A stretch of DNA of 64,000 nt from Candidatus Pelagibacterales bacterium. Its GTDB lineage: Bacteria; Pseudomonadota; Alphaproteobacteria; Pelagibacterales; AG-422-B15. Positions within the stretch are counted from its first letter, which is position 1, and each line of letters begins with the position of its first letter. The translations under genes and the position numbers were made by a program. Positions 35,454 to 45,574 of this stretch are shown here, piece after piece. The stretch covers positions 1 to 64,000 of the forward strand of contig JAONQW010000005.1 in assembly GCA_028412835.1 (NCBI GenBank), in the 5' to 3' direction. The notes below the pieces were generated by a model. It was not told the origin of the DNA and searched no databases. It was given only the letters and a program-made list of their open reading frames with translations.

Positions 35454-37577
35454 TCAATTTATAAATAGTCTTTTGACCATGCTAACTCTATTAAGTTCCT
35501 TTAGATTGTTTATAATTTTATTTAAATGGTCTAAATTTTTTAAATTCATTTCAAATATCATATCAAAATAATCATTACTTTTCTCAGAAATATTTAAATT
35601 TATAATATTACCGCCTTGTTCACCGATATGAGTAGCTAGCATACCAAGTGAACCTGGTTCATTTACAACAGAAACTTTTATTCTGGATGTAAATAATTGT
35701 TTTTCACTAATATCTTTCCAAGTAGCAGAAAGCCATGAGTCCTCTGTAAAATCTTCATTAAGTTTTTTACAGTTAGAGTTGTGGATAATGATGCCAACAT
35801 CGATCTCTGATACACCAATAATATTTTCATTTGGTAATGGTAAACAACATTCTGCAAAATGAACTGCTAAACCTGATTGTAATCCCTTAATTTCTAAAGG
35901 GAGCTCTTGATTAGGGTTTTTTCTATATCGCGTAAAAAAAGACAGTCTTTTTCTTGGTTTAAATTTTACTATTTCTTTATTCTTTATGTGACCTCTTCCA
36001 ACAGAAATCATTAGTTCATTTAGAGATTTTTTCTTAAATTTATTCATCATTTCATTAGAGATGTCTTCAGGTAAATCTTTTGTGAATCCAAGTGAATTTA
36101 ATAAAATTCTTTTTCCTAAATCTAAAAAATCGCTATTCTCTTGTTTCCTAAAATATCGTTTAATCGATGTTTGAGCTTTTGCTGTAGTAGCAATATTTTC
36201 CCAAACCTCCGATGGCTCTTGACCTTTAGAGATTAGAATTTCTACCTCATCACCATTTTGTAGCTTAGTAAATAAGGGTTGAGATTTTCCATTAACTTTG
36301 CACCCGACACACATATTGCCTATTTCTGAATGCAGGGCATAGGCAAAATCAATAGGATTAGAATTAATTGGTAGATGTATTAAATCACCTTTAGGAGTAA
36401 AACAAAAAACTTGTTGTTGAAACATTTCAAGTTTGGTTGCTTCGAGTAATTCTTCAGATGTAGCTCCAGAATCTAGTATGTCTACTAAATCTCTTAACCA
36501 AGTCACGTTAATTGGGTCTGAAGATGAGTCGTCTACTAAATTATAATTATCTTTATATTGCCAATGTGCAGCAATACCTCGGTCAGCTATTTCACTCATT
36601 TCTTTAGTTCTAATCTGAAGCTCTACTCTTTGTCTTTGTGGTCCGACAATTGTTGTATGTAATGAACTATAATTATTTATTTTTGGTGTAGAAATATAAT
36701 CCTTAAACGAACCTGGTACTACTGACCACTTGGAATGAATTAAACCTAGTGCTTTATAGCATTCACTTTTATCTGAAGTAATTATTCTATAAGCAAAAAT
36801 ATCAGATAACTGTCTAAAGGCAATTTCCTTACGCTGCATTTTGTTCCAAATTGAATAAATTCTTTTCTCTCTACCAACAACCTCACATATAATATCTTCA
36901 TCAATTAATAAGTTAATTATTTGAATCTTAATTTTTTCTGTAAGGTTGCTACTGCTATTTTTAAGATAATCAACTCTATTTTTTATTGAGTTATAAGCGG
37001 CTTCATTTAAAATCTGAAAAGACAAATCTTCAAGTTCATCTCTAAATGACTGCATCCCAAGCCTACCAGCTAGAGGCGCGTAGATTTCCATTGTTTCCAG
37101 AGCTATTCTTTTACGTTTTTCTTCATTCGGCACAAAACTAATTGTTCTCATATTGTGTAGTCTGTCAGCTAGCTTTACTAACAAAACTCTAATATCCTTT
37201 GATACAGCAAGTATTAATTTTCTAAAGTTTTCAGCTTGGTTTTTAATATCTGAATGCGTTTTCATTTTTGATATCTTAGTCACACCATCGACTAAAGATG
37301 CTATTTCATCTCCAAATTTTATTTTTAATTCTTCCATTGATGCAGGAGTATCTTCTACAGTATCGTGCAATAGACCTGTAATAATTGTAGCTGTATCTAA
37401 TTTTAAATTAGTAAGTATTTCAGCAACTTTAACTGGGTGAGAAATATATGGGTCTCCTGAGTACCTTTTTTGTGATTTGTGCGCCTCTAAAGCAAAAAAA
37501 TAAGCTTTTTCAATTAAAGATTGATTACCATCACTATCTTTAGACTTAATGCTTTTTATAAAGTCTGGTTGCTGCAT
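35454..37577 (-). CDS. rsh: Bifunctional (p)ppGpp synthetase/hydrolase (Rsh)
   Basis: A 707-residue long RelA/SpoT protein. The HD hydrolase domain is intact (ISHPVKVAEI, HDTVEDT at 71-77, LADRLHNMRT). The synthetase domain has DIFAYRII, GSFKDYISTPKINNYSSLHT and ELQIRTKEM. TGS (VFCFTPKGDLIHLP) and C-terminal ACT (VNEPGSLGMLATHIGEQGGN) regulatory domains follow. It sets the stringent-response alarmone. It heads a tight operon running to parC; its own upstream gap is 57 nt. Confidence 0.95.
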   Translation of the reverse strand: MQQPDFIKSIKSKDSDGNQSLIEKAYFFALEAHKSQKRYSGDPYISHPVKVAEILTNLKLDTATIITGLLHDTVEDTPASMEELKIKFGDEIASLVDGVTKISKMKTHSDIKNQAENFRKLILAVSKDIRVLLVKLADRLHNMRTISFVPNEEKRKRIALETMEIYAPLAGRLGMQSFRDELEDLSFQILNEAAYNSIKNRVDYLKNSSSNLTEKIKIQIINLLIDEDIICEVVGREKRIYSIWNKMQRKEIAFRQLSDIFAYRIITSDKSECYKALGLIHSKWSVVPGSFKDYISTPKINNYSSLHTTIVGPQRQRVELQIRTKEMSEIADRGIAAHWQYKDNYNLVDDSSSDPINVTWLRDLVDILDSGATSEELLEATKLEMFQQQVFCFTPKGDLIHLPINSNPIDFAYALHSEIGNMCVGCKVNGKSQPLFTKLQNGDEVEILISKGQEPSEVWENIATTAKAQTSIKRYFRKQENSDFLDLGKRILLNSLGFTKDLPEDISNEMMNKFKKKSLNELMISVGRGHIKNKEIVKFKPRKRLSFFTRYRKNPNQELPLEIKGLQSGLAVHFAECCLPLPNENIIGVSEIDVGIIIHNSNCKKLNEDFTEDSWLSATWKDISEKQLFTSRIKVSVVNEPGSLGMLATHIGEQGGNIINLNISEKSNDYFDMIFEMNLKNLDHLNKIINNLKELNRVSMVKRLFIN

Positions 37578-37634
37578 AAAGTACTTTTAACCATGAATTT
37601 GAATATAAAGGAATAGCTAAAAATAGCCTAAATA

Positions 37635-38150
37635 TTACAATATATTTCTATAAATCCTTATTTTTTCTAGAGATTCTGAAGAAGAGATTATTTTTTTGAT
37701 ATTAACATCTAGTATTGGGTGATTCCATTGTGGGCATATATCCATTAAGGGTTTTAATACAAACATTCGTTTATGTAATTCTTTATGGGGAATAGTAATA
37801 TTATATTTGTTTTGTTTATTATTTAAGATTGTATTTTGATTAGTTAATAGAATATCTAGATCACACGGTCTTGCAGTATTTGGCCTATACACATTTCTCC
37901 CCATCTCATTCTCAATTCTCTTTAAACCCAGTAAAAGATTGTCTGGGTTAAGTTGAGTTAAGACTAAAATAGCAGCATTTAGAAACCAATTATTGCCTTT
38001 CATACCTACTGGTTGAGTAATATAAACTCTTGATGTTTTTAAAACTTGAATATTTTTTTTCTTAATAAAGTTAATAGTTTTTTTCAAAGTCTGATATTGA
38101 GTTCCATATCTAGAGTTTAAATTTGATCCTAAGCCGATTGCATAAATCAT
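37635..38150 (-). CDS. folK: 2-amino-4-hydroxy-6-hydroxymethyldihydropteridine pyrophosphokinase
   Basis: A 171-residue HPPK of folate synthesis. AIGLGSNLNSRYG near the N-terminus, FLNAAILVLTQL, and RPCDLDILL (the family DLDIL signature) with PHKELHKRMFVLKPL. ATG 38150 overlaps the smpB stop by 4 nt (ATGA), which fixes the start. Confidence 0.93.
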   Translation of the reverse strand: MIYAIGLGSNLNSRYGTQYQTLKKTINFIKKKNIQVLKTSRVYITQPVGMKGNNWFLNAAILVLTQLNPDNLLLGLKRIENEMGRNVYRPNTARPCDLDILLTNQNTILNNKQNKYNITIPHKELHKRMFVLKPLMDICPQWNHPILDVNIKKIISSSESLEKIRIYRNIL

Positions 38151-38590
38151 TTGTAACGCTTCTTTTCTCTTTCCCATGTTCTTTTTTTATTAACTTCACG
38201 TTTATCATGGTCTTTTTTTCCTTTAGCTAGAGCAATTTCAATCTTTGCAAAACCTTTTTTATTAAAGAAAATCTTTGTAGGAACTAAAGTTAAAGACTCT
38301 TTGTTAAGCTTTCCAATAATTTTTCGTATCTCTTTTTTATTAAGTAGTAGTTTCCTTGGTCTTGTTTCCTCATGATTCATATAAGAGGAATTAGAGTATT
38401 TTGAAAAATGAGAATTAATTAAAAATAATTCACTGCCTTCTTCTCTTGCATAAGACTCGCTTATATTGACCCTTCCTAGTCTTAAGGATTTTACTTCACT
38501 ACCTTTTAACTCTATTCCAGATTCAAAAAGCTCTAAAAATAGATAGTTGTATCGAGCTTTTCTATTTTGGGCTACAGTAGTCAAGTTCAA
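38147..38590 (-). CDS. smpB: SsrA-binding protein SmpB
   Basis: A 147-residue tmRNA partner for ribosome rescue. QNRKARYNYLFLELFESGIELKGSEVKSLR and the basic tail (GKKDHDKREVNKKRTWEREK) are typical. No ATG fits: the start is a TTG at 38590 that overlaps the dapA stop (TTGA), or a TTG two codons later. tmRNA itself is not in this window. Confidence 0.93.
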   Translation of the reverse strand: MNLTTVAQNRKARYNYLFLELFESGIELKGSEVKSLRLGRVNISESYAREEGSELFLINSHFSKYSNSSYMNHEETRPRKLLLNKKEIRKIIGKLNKESLTLVPTKIFFNKKGFAKIEIALAKGKKDHDKREVNKKRTWEREKKRYK

Positions 38591-39462
38591 TTAATTAATT
38601 GCGCATGCCTCATTGCTACATCGATAATTTTTTTAGTACTATCACTAATAGAAGTTACCGGTAATCTTACCTCTGATGAGCATAAACTTAATTTGGATGC
38701 TGCATATTTTACAGGTCCCGGGCTCGACTCAAGAAATAATGCTCTGTGTAACGGCATCAATTTATCATTAATTGTTGAAGCTTCATGAAATTTTTTATCC
38801 ATACATAAACTATGAAACTCAGAACATAGTTTGGGTGCAATATTTGATGTAACTGAAATAGCACCATGGCCTCCATAAGCCATAAAAGCCAGAGTGGTTG
38901 CATCATCTCCACTCAACATATTGTATTCACTGCCAACATCATTTTTTGTAAAATAAACACGAGGAATATCACCAGTCGCATCTTTTACACCAACAATATT
39001 ATTAATTTTAAATAATTTAGACATTGTTTCATTAGACATATCTACAATTGATCTTCCAGGAATATTATAAATAACAATTGGAATTTCTACGCTGTTAGCT
39101 ATTTTTGTGAAGTGTTGCAATAACCCTTCTTGTGATGGCTTATTATAATAAGGTGTAACTACTAGAGCTGCGTCAGCTCCTGCTTTTTCAGCATGCTTTG
39201 TTAAATAGACAGCTTCTTCAGTTGAATTAGAGCCTGTGCCAGCAATGACTGGGGCCTTTTTATTTGCTTGCTCGATACATATTTCAACTATCTTGATATG
39301 CTCTTCATGACTTAAAGTTGGAGATTCGCCGGTAGTTCCAGTTGGGACTAATCCGTGAGTCCCAGAAACTAATTGAAAATCAATAAGTGATCTAAAAGAT
39401 GCTTCATCAAAATTCCCATTTTTGAATGGAGTAATTAATGCTGTAAAAGAGCCTTTAAACAT
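38587..39462 (-). CDS. dapA: 4-hydroxy-tetrahydrodipicolinate synthase
   Basis: A 291-residue class I aldolase of lysine and peptidoglycan-diaminopimelate synthesis. GTTGESPTLSHEEH, VTPYYNKPSQEG, YNIPGRS and the Schiff-base lysine in VGVKDATGD are present. Its ATG is 2 bp from the ATG of the divergent transglycosylase. dapA-smpB-folK is a short leftward run. Confidence 0.95.
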   Translation of the reverse strand: MFKGSFTALITPFKNGNFDEASFRSLIDFQLVSGTHGLVPTGTTGESPTLSHEEHIKIVEICIEQANKKAPVIAGTGSNSTEEAVYLTKHAEKAGADAALVVTPYYNKPSQEGLLQHFTKIANSVEIPIVIYNIPGRSIVDMSNETMSKLFKINNIVGVKDATGDIPRVYFTKNDVGSEYNMLSGDDATTLAFMAYGGHGAISVTSNIAPKLCSEFHSLCMDKKFHEASTINDKLMPLHRALFLESSPGPVKYAASKLSLCSSEVRLPVTSISDSTKKIIDVAMRHAQLIN

Positions 39463-39464
39463 AT

Positions 39465-41696
39465 ATGTTAAATTCTATCATTTTTAATTATTTAAAAAAT
39501 ATAAATCATAAATATACTTTCAAAACCATAATTTTTATTCATTTTGTGAAACAATCTATAATTATATTACTGTCATTTCTTATTTTAAGCACTTTTAAGG
39601 TGTCAGCTAAAGAAATTATTGTTGATACTATACTATTAGATATAGATGCCAATAGAGTGTTGGCATCAAATTTTCCTTTAAAAAAACCAAGTAAACCATT
39701 CTTATTATCACCAATTAAAAAACCTATAGCCCCACTCTCATCAAAGACTTTATCAAATAAGGAATTTGACATTTTAAGCCTAGCTATTGAGCAATCAAAA
39801 AAATGGAAGTGGGATAGAGTATCTGATATTAAAAAAAACCTAAAAGATGAAACTGCAATAAATTTAATTGAGTGGATAAGGTATTATAATGGTGCATCAG
39901 ATTTAACATTTACTGATTATATAGAATATTTAAACACTAATGATAATTGGCCTGAAATTGAAAAAATTAAATATAAAGCGGAAACAAAGATAAGATTTTC
40001 TGACTCTCCAGCTAAGATTATTAATTTTTTTGAGAATAATGAAATTCAAACCGGTATTGGAAAAATCTATCTTGGGAACGCATTTGTTGTAACAGGAAGA
40101 AAAGAAGATGGTGTTGAGCTAATTAGAGAAGGTTATGTAGAAGGCTCATTTGGAAGAGCTGATCAAAAACAAATAATAATTAAATACAAATCATTTCTTG
40201 ATATTGAGCATCATAAGAAGAGGATATCAAATTTACTCTGGAACAAGCAATATCGAACCGCACAAAGACTTATAAAGTATGTAGATAAAGATCATCAAAA
40301 ACTTTACGAAGCAAGAATTGGCTTAATTTCATTTGCTGGTGGGGTAGATCAGCTTATATCAAATGTTCCAACTGAATTAAAAAATAATGTTGGTTTGGTT
40401 CACGATAGAATTAATTGGAGAATAAAGAAAAGAAAGTTTTCTTCCGCATTAGACTTATTGCAAACGATTAATAAGAATAATTCATCAGAACTAGAGAGGC
40501 CTGATAAGTTTTGGAAATTAAAAAGTTATTCAATTAGAAAACTAATTGATGAACATCGTTATGATGAGGCTTATAGACTATCAATAAATCATGGCTTAAA
40601 AGCTAGTGCTGATATTGCTGCTGCAGAATGGCTTGCAGGATGGTTAAGTTTTTCATTTTTGAATGACCCTGCTACCGCTTCACTTCATTTTAAAAATATT
40701 TATGATATATCATCAAGACCAATATCTAAAGCTAGAGGTTCTTTCTGGTTAGCACGTGCATATCAAAATTTAGGTAAGGATAATCTTGCACAAGAATGGT
40801 TTATAGAATCTTCAAAGTATAACTTAACATTCTATGGCCAACTTGCTCATCAATATTTAAAAGAAAAGAAATTATTTGCTATAAATAAATACTCTGAATC
40901 AATTGATATTGATAATCCAAAATCTGAAATGATTGAAATTTATAAATCACTATATCTTCTTAATGAGCTCAAAGAATTTAAGATCATGAAAAAATTTATA
41001 TGGAGTATTGCTAAGTCAGAAGATACCTCAGAAAGATTAAGAATTACTAAATTGGCAAAAAAATTTAATAGAAATGATTTTGCAGTTCAAGCTGGAAAAT
41101 TTATTTACTACGACACACTTTTGCTGGCTCCTGAAAGTTTCCCTTCAGTGAATAGACCAGAATTTGGTAAGATTATATTCCCACCTCAGCCATTTATTCA
41201 TTCTGTAATCAGGCAAGAGAGTCAATTCGATCCTAAGGCTGGGAGTTATGCTGGAGCTAAAGGCTTAATGCAACTAATGCCATACACAGCAAAGAAATTA
41301 TCAAGTGGTTTAAATCTAAAATATTCAAAATCAAGACTTACAAATGATCCAGTATACAATGTAATACTCGGTAGCGCCTATCTTGATCAGTTGCTATCAA
41401 TGTATGATGGCTCATATATTTTAAGTCTTGCAGCTTATAATGCAGGTTCCTCAAGAGTTAAAAGATGGATAGCAAGGTATGGAGATCCAAGAACTAATGA
41501 TATTGATCCTGTTGATTGGATAGAGCTAATACCATTTAAAGAAACACGCAATTATGTTCAACGAGTAATGGAAAACTTACAGGTTTATGAGTTTATTCAA
41601 AATGACTATACTCAAAATAATATTACCCTACCCAACAACTTAATTAGGGGTAAGAAGGATCGAAATAAAATAGTAGAGCCAATTTTAAAACCATAG
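39465..41696 (+). CDS. slt: Soluble lytic murein transglycosylase (Slt family)
   Basis: A protein of up to 743 residues. A superhelical alpha-solenoid (repeats ~60-560) leads to a C-terminal SLT domain: IRQESQFDPKAGSYAGAKGLMQLMP (in two motifs, ESQFDPKA and GAKGLMQLMP) with catalytic Glu, and LAAYNAGSSRVKRWI. It cleaves peptidoglycan in the periplasm. The signal peptide VKQSIIILLSFLILSTFKVSA suggests translation may really start at GTG 39546; the first 27 residues look like untranslated leader. Confidence 0.88.
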   Translation: MLNSIIFNYLKNINHKYTFKTIIFIHFVKQSIIILLSFLILSTFKVSAKEIIVDTILLDIDANRVLASNFPLKKPSKPFLLSPIKKPIAPLSSKTLSNKEFDILSLAIEQSKKWKWDRVSDIKKNLKDETAINLIEWIRYYNGASDLTFTDYIEYLNTNDNWPEIEKIKYKAETKIRFSDSPAKIINFFENNEIQTGIGKIYLGNAFVVTGRKEDGVELIREGYVEGSFGRADQKQIIIKYKSFLDIEHHKKRISNLLWNKQYRTAQRLIKYVDKDHQKLYEARIGLISFAGGVDQLISNVPTELKNNVGLVHDRINWRIKKRKFSSALDLLQTINKNNSSELERPDKFWKLKSYSIRKLIDEHRYDEAYRLSINHGLKASADIAAAEWLAGWLSFSFLNDPATASLHFKNIYDISSRPISKARGSFWLARAYQNLGKDNLAQEWFIESSKYNLTFYGQLAHQYLKEKKLFAINKYSESIDIDNPKSEMIEIYKSLYLLNELKEFKIMKKFIWSIAKSEDTSERLRITKLAKKFNRNDFAVQAGKFIYYDTLLLAPESFPSVNRPEFGKIIFPPQPFIHSVIRQESQFDPKAGSYAGAKGLMQLMPYTAKKLSSGLNLKYSKSRLTNDPVYNVILGSAYLDQLLSMYDGSYILSLAAYNAGSSRVKRWIARYGDPRTNDIDPVDWIELIPFKETRNYVQRVMENLQVYEFIQNDYTQNNITLPNNLIRGKKDRNKIVEPILKP

Positions 41697-41706
41697 CTTT
41701 TAAATG

Positions 41707-41800
41707 TGGCGGAGTGAGAGGGATTCGAACCCTCGTAACGGGTATAAGCCCGTTAAATTCCTTAGCAGGGAACCGGTTTCAGCCACTCACCCATCACTCC
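41707..41800 (-). tRNA. tRNA-Ser (anticodon GCT)
   Basis: On the minus strand a 94-nt class II tRNA. Acceptor GGAGTGA/TCACTCC, anticodon stem TTCC/GGAA with loop CTGCTAA (anticodon GCT), a long variable arm with stem AACGGG/CCCGTT, T arm GGTTCGAATCC and encoded CCA. It lies 10 nt after slt (convergent) and 29 nt after gatB. Confidence 0.95.
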
Positions 41801-41829
41801 ACATCTAGTATTAATTAGTCTTTTTATCT

Positions 41830-43260
41830 CTAATTATCTAGTTTTTTCTTTACTAATTGATTTAAAAGGCCTGGATTTGCTTTTCCTTTAGTTACTTTCA
41901 TCACTTCTCCAATAAAAAAACCAAGAAGTTTTGTTTTTCCATCTTTGTATTTTTGAACATTGTCTGGGTTGTCAATTAAAACTTGATTGATAAATTTTTC
42001 AATTTCAGTAGTATCACTAATTTGTACAAGACCTTTATCATTGATTATATCTTTTACAGATTTTTCAGAAGTAACCATTTCCTCAAATACTTCTTTTGCT
42101 GCTCGGTTTGAAATTGTACCATTCTCTATTTCGTCAATTAAACTTCCAAGTTGCTTGGAATTTATTGGCGACTTATCAATGGTTAAATTCAATTTATTAA
42201 GAACTGCAAATAATTCACTTGCAACCCAGGATACAGATAGTTTTGTGCTCCTATTTGTTGCCACATCTTCAAAATATTCACTTATAGATTTATCCTGAGT
42301 TAAAACATCAGCATCGTATTCTGAAATTTTATAATCATTTATAAATCTAATTTTTTTTGTATCGGGTAATTCTGGTAAAGTTTTTTTTATTTCATCTATC
42401 CAATTTTGGTTCAAATTTAAAGGAAGTAAATCTGGGTCAGGAAAATACCTATAATCATGCGCATCTTCTTTTGATCGCATTGATCTAGTTTTATCTGTAG
42501 AAACATCATATAAACGTGTTTCTTGATTCACTTTGTCACCGTTTTCGATAAGCTTAATTTGTCTATCAACCTCAAAGTTGATTGCAAGGCCTATATGTTT
42601 AAATGAATTTAAATTTTTAATTTCACACCTAGTACCTAATTCATCGCCTTCTTTTCTTACAGAAATATTTACATCTGCTCTTAGCGAACCCTGCTCCATA
42701 TTGCCATCACAGGTATCTAAATACCTCAGTATTGTTCTAACTTTTCTTACATAGGCAATTGCCTCTTCTGGGGAGGCCATATCCGGTTTCGATACAATTT
42801 CCATTAATGCAATTCCTGATCTATTTAAATCTACAAAAGTCATATTTGGATCTTGATCATGTAAACTTTTTCCTGCATCTTGTTCGAGGTGTAGCCTCTC
42901 AATTCCAATAATTTTTTTCTTACCATCAATATCAATTTCTACAGTACCCTCACCAACAATTGGATCTTTAAATTGTGAAATTTGATATCCTTGAGGAAGG
43001 TCTTGATAAAAATAATTTTTACGATCAAAGATAGATTTATTATTAATCGTAGCATTTAAGCCTAAGCCTGATTTTATTGCCTGTTCAATACAGAATTTAT
43101 TAATAACAGGAAGCATTCCCGGCATCGCAGCATCAACCAAACTAACCTGAGTATTTGGTGCAGATCCAAATTCAGTAGAAGAGCTCGAAAAAAGTTTTGA
43201 TTTTGAATTTACTTGAGCATGTATTTCAATTCCAATTACTGTTTGCCAGTTGTTATTCAT
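41830..43260 (-). CDS. gatB: Asp-tRNA(Asn)/Glu-tRNA(Gln) amidotransferase subunit B
   Basis: A 476-residue subunit with kinase-like and tRNA-recognising parts. GIEIHAQVNSKSKLFSSSS, YFYQDLPQGYQISQ, RLHLEQDAGKS, DLNRSGIALMEIVSKPD and YRYFPDPDL are conserved; a C-terminal YqeY-like domain follows. With GatA and GatC it amidates Glu-tRNA(Gln), implying that GlnRS (and perhaps AsnRS) is missing. Starts 4 nt after gatA. Confidence 0.96.
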   Translation of the reverse strand: MNNNWQTVIGIEIHAQVNSKSKLFSSSSTEFGSAPNTQVSLVDAAMPGMLPVINKFCIEQAIKSGLGLNATINNKSIFDRKNYFYQDLPQGYQISQFKDPIVGEGTVEIDIDGKKKIIGIERLHLEQDAGKSLHDQDPNMTFVDLNRSGIALMEIVSKPDMASPEEAIAYVRKVRTILRYLDTCDGNMEQGSLRADVNISVRKEGDELGTRCEIKNLNSFKHIGLAINFEVDRQIKLIENGDKVNQETRLYDVSTDKTRSMRSKEDAHDYRYFPDPDLLPLNLNQNWIDEIKKTLPELPDTKKIRFINDYKISEYDADVLTQDKSISEYFEDVATNRSTKLSVSWVASELFAVLNKLNLTIDKSPINSKQLGSLIDEIENGTISNRAAKEVFEEMVTSEKSVKDIINDKGLVQISDTTEIEKFINQVLIDNPDNVQKYKDGKTKLLGFFIGEVMKVTKGKANPGLLNQLVKKKLDN

Positions 43261-43264
43261 TACT

Positions 43265-44737
43265 TTATTTCCACCATTGTGTCGGCTGTACGTTAAAATT
43301 TAAAGTGTCTTGAAGATTCTTTGCAATATTTAGAAGCATCTGTTCCTCAAAGGAGTTTGTAATAAGTTGCATTCCAATAGGCAATCCAGAATTATCTAAT
43401 CCAAATGGAATTGAAATTGCTGGTAATCCAGCAAGATTAGCTGGAACTGTAAAAATATCGTTTAAATAATTTTGAACTGGATCAACTTCTTCTCTATTTA
43501 TTGGAAAAGCTGTATTTGGTGTTGCTGGAGTAAATATGGCATCTACATTTTTAAAAGCACTATCAAAATCATTTTTTATGATAGACCTTATTTTTTGTGC
43601 TTTAATATAGTATGCATCATAATATCCTGAAGAAAGAACATAGGTTCCAATCATAATACGTCTTTTTACTTCATTACCAAAACCTTCAGACCTAGTTGAT
43701 TCATACATATCAATAAGATTTTTCTCTTGAACTCTTAATCCATACTTAACACCGTCATATCTTGAAAGATTAGAAGATGCTTCTGCTGGAGCAATAATAT
43801 AATATGCCGGCAAAGCAGTGCTAGTTGATGGTAGGCTTATTTCAACAATTTCTGCACCATTTTTAGCTAGAATTTTTTTTCCATCATTCCAAAAGTTTTG
43901 TATTTCTTCAGGCAAGTCATCACTCATATATTCTTTTGGCACACCTATCTTTAAGCCTTTTACAGAGCTGTTCAAGTTGGCATAAAATTGTTCATTTGCC
44001 TTTAATGAGCTTGTTGAATCTTTGTTATCATGACCTGAAATAGCCTCTAACAATATTGCGGCATCTTCAACAGTTTTAGAGATAGGTCCTGCTTGATCTA
44101 ATGATGAGGCAAAGGCTACTGTACCCCACCTTGAAACTCTGCCATAGGTTGGCTTAAGACCAACTAACCCCGTAAAAGATGCAGGTTGTCGAATTGATCC
44201 ACCAGTATCAGTCCCTAGAGATGCTACACATAAATCTGCTGCCACTGCTGCTGCTGATCCACCTGAAGATCCACCAGGTACTAGCTCATCATCTTTATCA
44301 GATGATTTCCAAGGATTTATAACTGGACCATAAAAACTTGTTTTATTAGTTGAGCCCATTGCAAATTCATCACAGTTTAATTTGCCGAGAACTACTGCAC
44401 CTTGACTCTTACAATTTGCAGTTACTGTTGATTCATAAGTAGGTGTAAAATTAGATAAAATTTTACTTGAAGCTGTAGTAAGAATATTATTCGTACAGAA
44501 TAAATCTTTATAAGCAAGTGGAACACCGTCTAATAATCCAATTTTTTTATTTTCAGATATTCGAGCATCAGTTTTTTTGGCGGCATCAAAAGCCACTTCT
44601 TCTGAAATAGTAATAAAACAATTTAATTTTTTTGATTCTTTAATTTCTTTAATATAACTATTAGCTATTTCAAATGCTGAGATTTTTTTATCCTTGAGAA
44701 GTTTTGCAGTTCCTTCAATAGTTAAGTTTTTAAGCAT
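43265..44737 (-). CDS. gatA: Asp-tRNA(Asn)/Glu-tRNA(Gln) amidotransferase subunit A
   Basis: A 490-residue amidase-signature enzyme that frees ammonia from glutamine. The Ser-Ser-Lys triad is visible: Lys in GVPLAYKDLF, the serines in PGGSSGGSAAAVAA and GTDTGGSIRQPASF. Starts 2 nt after gatC. Confidence 0.96.
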   Translation of the reverse strand: MLKNLTIEGTAKLLKDKKISAFEIANSYIKEIKESKKLNCFITISEEVAFDAAKKTDARISENKKIGLLDGVPLAYKDLFCTNNILTTASSKILSNFTPTYESTVTANCKSQGAVVLGKLNCDEFAMGSTNKTSFYGPVINPWKSSDKDDELVPGGSSGGSAAAVAADLCVASLGTDTGGSIRQPASFTGLVGLKPTYGRVSRWGTVAFASSLDQAGPISKTVEDAAILLEAISGHDNKDSTSSLKANEQFYANLNSSVKGLKIGVPKEYMSDDLPEEIQNFWNDGKKILAKNGAEIVEISLPSTSTALPAYYIIAPAEASSNLSRYDGVKYGLRVQEKNLIDMYESTRSEGFGNEVKRRIMIGTYVLSSGYYDAYYIKAQKIRSIIKNDFDSAFKNVDAIFTPATPNTAFPINREEVDPVQNYLNDIFTVPANLAGLPAISIPFGLDNSGLPIGMQLITNSFEEQMLLNIAKNLQDTLNFNVQPTQWWK

Positions 44738-44739
44738 CT

Positions 44740-45027
44740 TTATTCTATAACTTTTGGCACTACAAAAAATCCTAATTCGGAGTCAGGAACATTTCTGAGT
44801 AAATCTTCATTAGATAGTTTATTTTCAGCAATATCATCTCTTAAAATTAAGTCTTGATTAAGTGAGTTTGAGGTTGGGTCAATTTTTTCTGTATTAATTT
44901 CTTTCAATTGATCAATGAAAGATACAATAGATGTTAAATCTTTTTCCAAACTGTCTAGCTGTTCATCATTTAAAGATAAACGAGCAAGTTTTGCTAGCTT
45001 TAAGGTACTGTTTTTATCAAATTCCAT
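44740..45027 (-). CDS. gatC: Asp-tRNA(Asn)/Glu-tRNA(Gln) amidotransferase subunit C
   Basis: A 95-residue linker subunit that wraps GatA and GatB: LKLAKLARLSLNDEQLD near the start and FFVVPKVIE at the end are the family ends. First gene of the gatCAB operon. Divergent from ruvX, with 57 bp between the ATGs. Confidence 0.93.
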   Translation of the reverse strand: MEFDKNSTLKLAKLARLSLNDEQLDSLEKDLTSIVSFIDQLKEINTEKIDPTSNSLNQDLILRDDIAENKLSNEDLLRNVPDSELGFFVVPKVIE

Positions 45028-45084
45028 TGTAATACTTAGATTATCTAGTTAATAACACGAATATTTATGATATACCTTTAAATC

Positions 45085-45570
45085 ATGGTCAATGAAACAA
45101 AAAAAATTGAAGATTTAAAGGAATTCAAAGATATTTTATTTAATAAACAGCGCTTAATGGGATTAGATTTAGGGTCTAAAAGAATAGGAATATCTGTGTC
45201 TGACCCTGAGCTAAAAGTTGCAATATCTATTAAAACTATTGAGAGAAATAAGTTGCAAATATTAACAGCAGAATTGAATGAAATAATTAATAAGTTTGAA
45301 ATAGGAGGGTTAATTTTTGGCATGCCTCTAAACATGGATGGCACTGAAGGTAAAAGTGCACAATCAGCTAAAGATACTGCCTACCTTCTTTCTAATAATT
45401 TAAATATATCTTATGGTTTTTGGGACGAAAGACTCTCTAGTGCGGCAGTTGAAAGGTTTTACGAAAAACCAAAAAAAAGTCGTAAAAAGAAGATGATTAA
45501 TAAAAAAGAAATTGATAACTTAGCATCAGCATTTATTCTAGAGGGAGCTCTTCAATATATAAGTAATTAG
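45085..45570 (+). CDS. ruvX: Putative pre-16S rRNA nuclease RuvX/YqgF
   Basis: A 161-residue RNase H-like protein: MGLDLGSKRIGISVSDP, GLIFGMPLNMDGTEG, WDERLSS and NLASAFILEGAL match YqgF. It trims the 16S rRNA 5' end. It has a ~20-residue N-terminal extension and a lysine-rich loop (KKSRKKKMINKKE). gatCAB divergent from ruvX-pyrB is a usual alphaproteobacterial pattern. Confidence 0.88.
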   Translation: MVNETKKIEDLKEFKDILFNKQRLMGLDLGSKRIGISVSDPELKVAISIKTIERNKLQILTAELNEIINKFEIGGLIFGMPLNMDGTEGKSAQSAKDTAYLLSNNLNISYGFWDERLSSAAVERFYEKPKKSRKKKMINKKEIDNLASAFILEGALQYISN

Positions 45571-45574
45571 AAAA

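Noticed and set aside
37578..37634. Imperfect repeat GCTA-AAAA-TAGC upstream of rsh as a regulatory hairpin
   Set aside because: Only four paired bases in AT-rich DNA; expected by chance.
39465..39545. First 27 codons of the lytic transglycosylase frame
   Set aside because: They precede a full signal peptide starting at GTG 39546 and lie in the 2-bp-to-ATG divergent gap with dapA; probably not translated, but kept within the feature because the start cannot be fixed from sequence.
41707..45027. tRNA-Ser next to gatCAB as a special amidation cassette
   Set aside because: Serine tRNA is not a GatCAB substrate; adjacency looks incidental.
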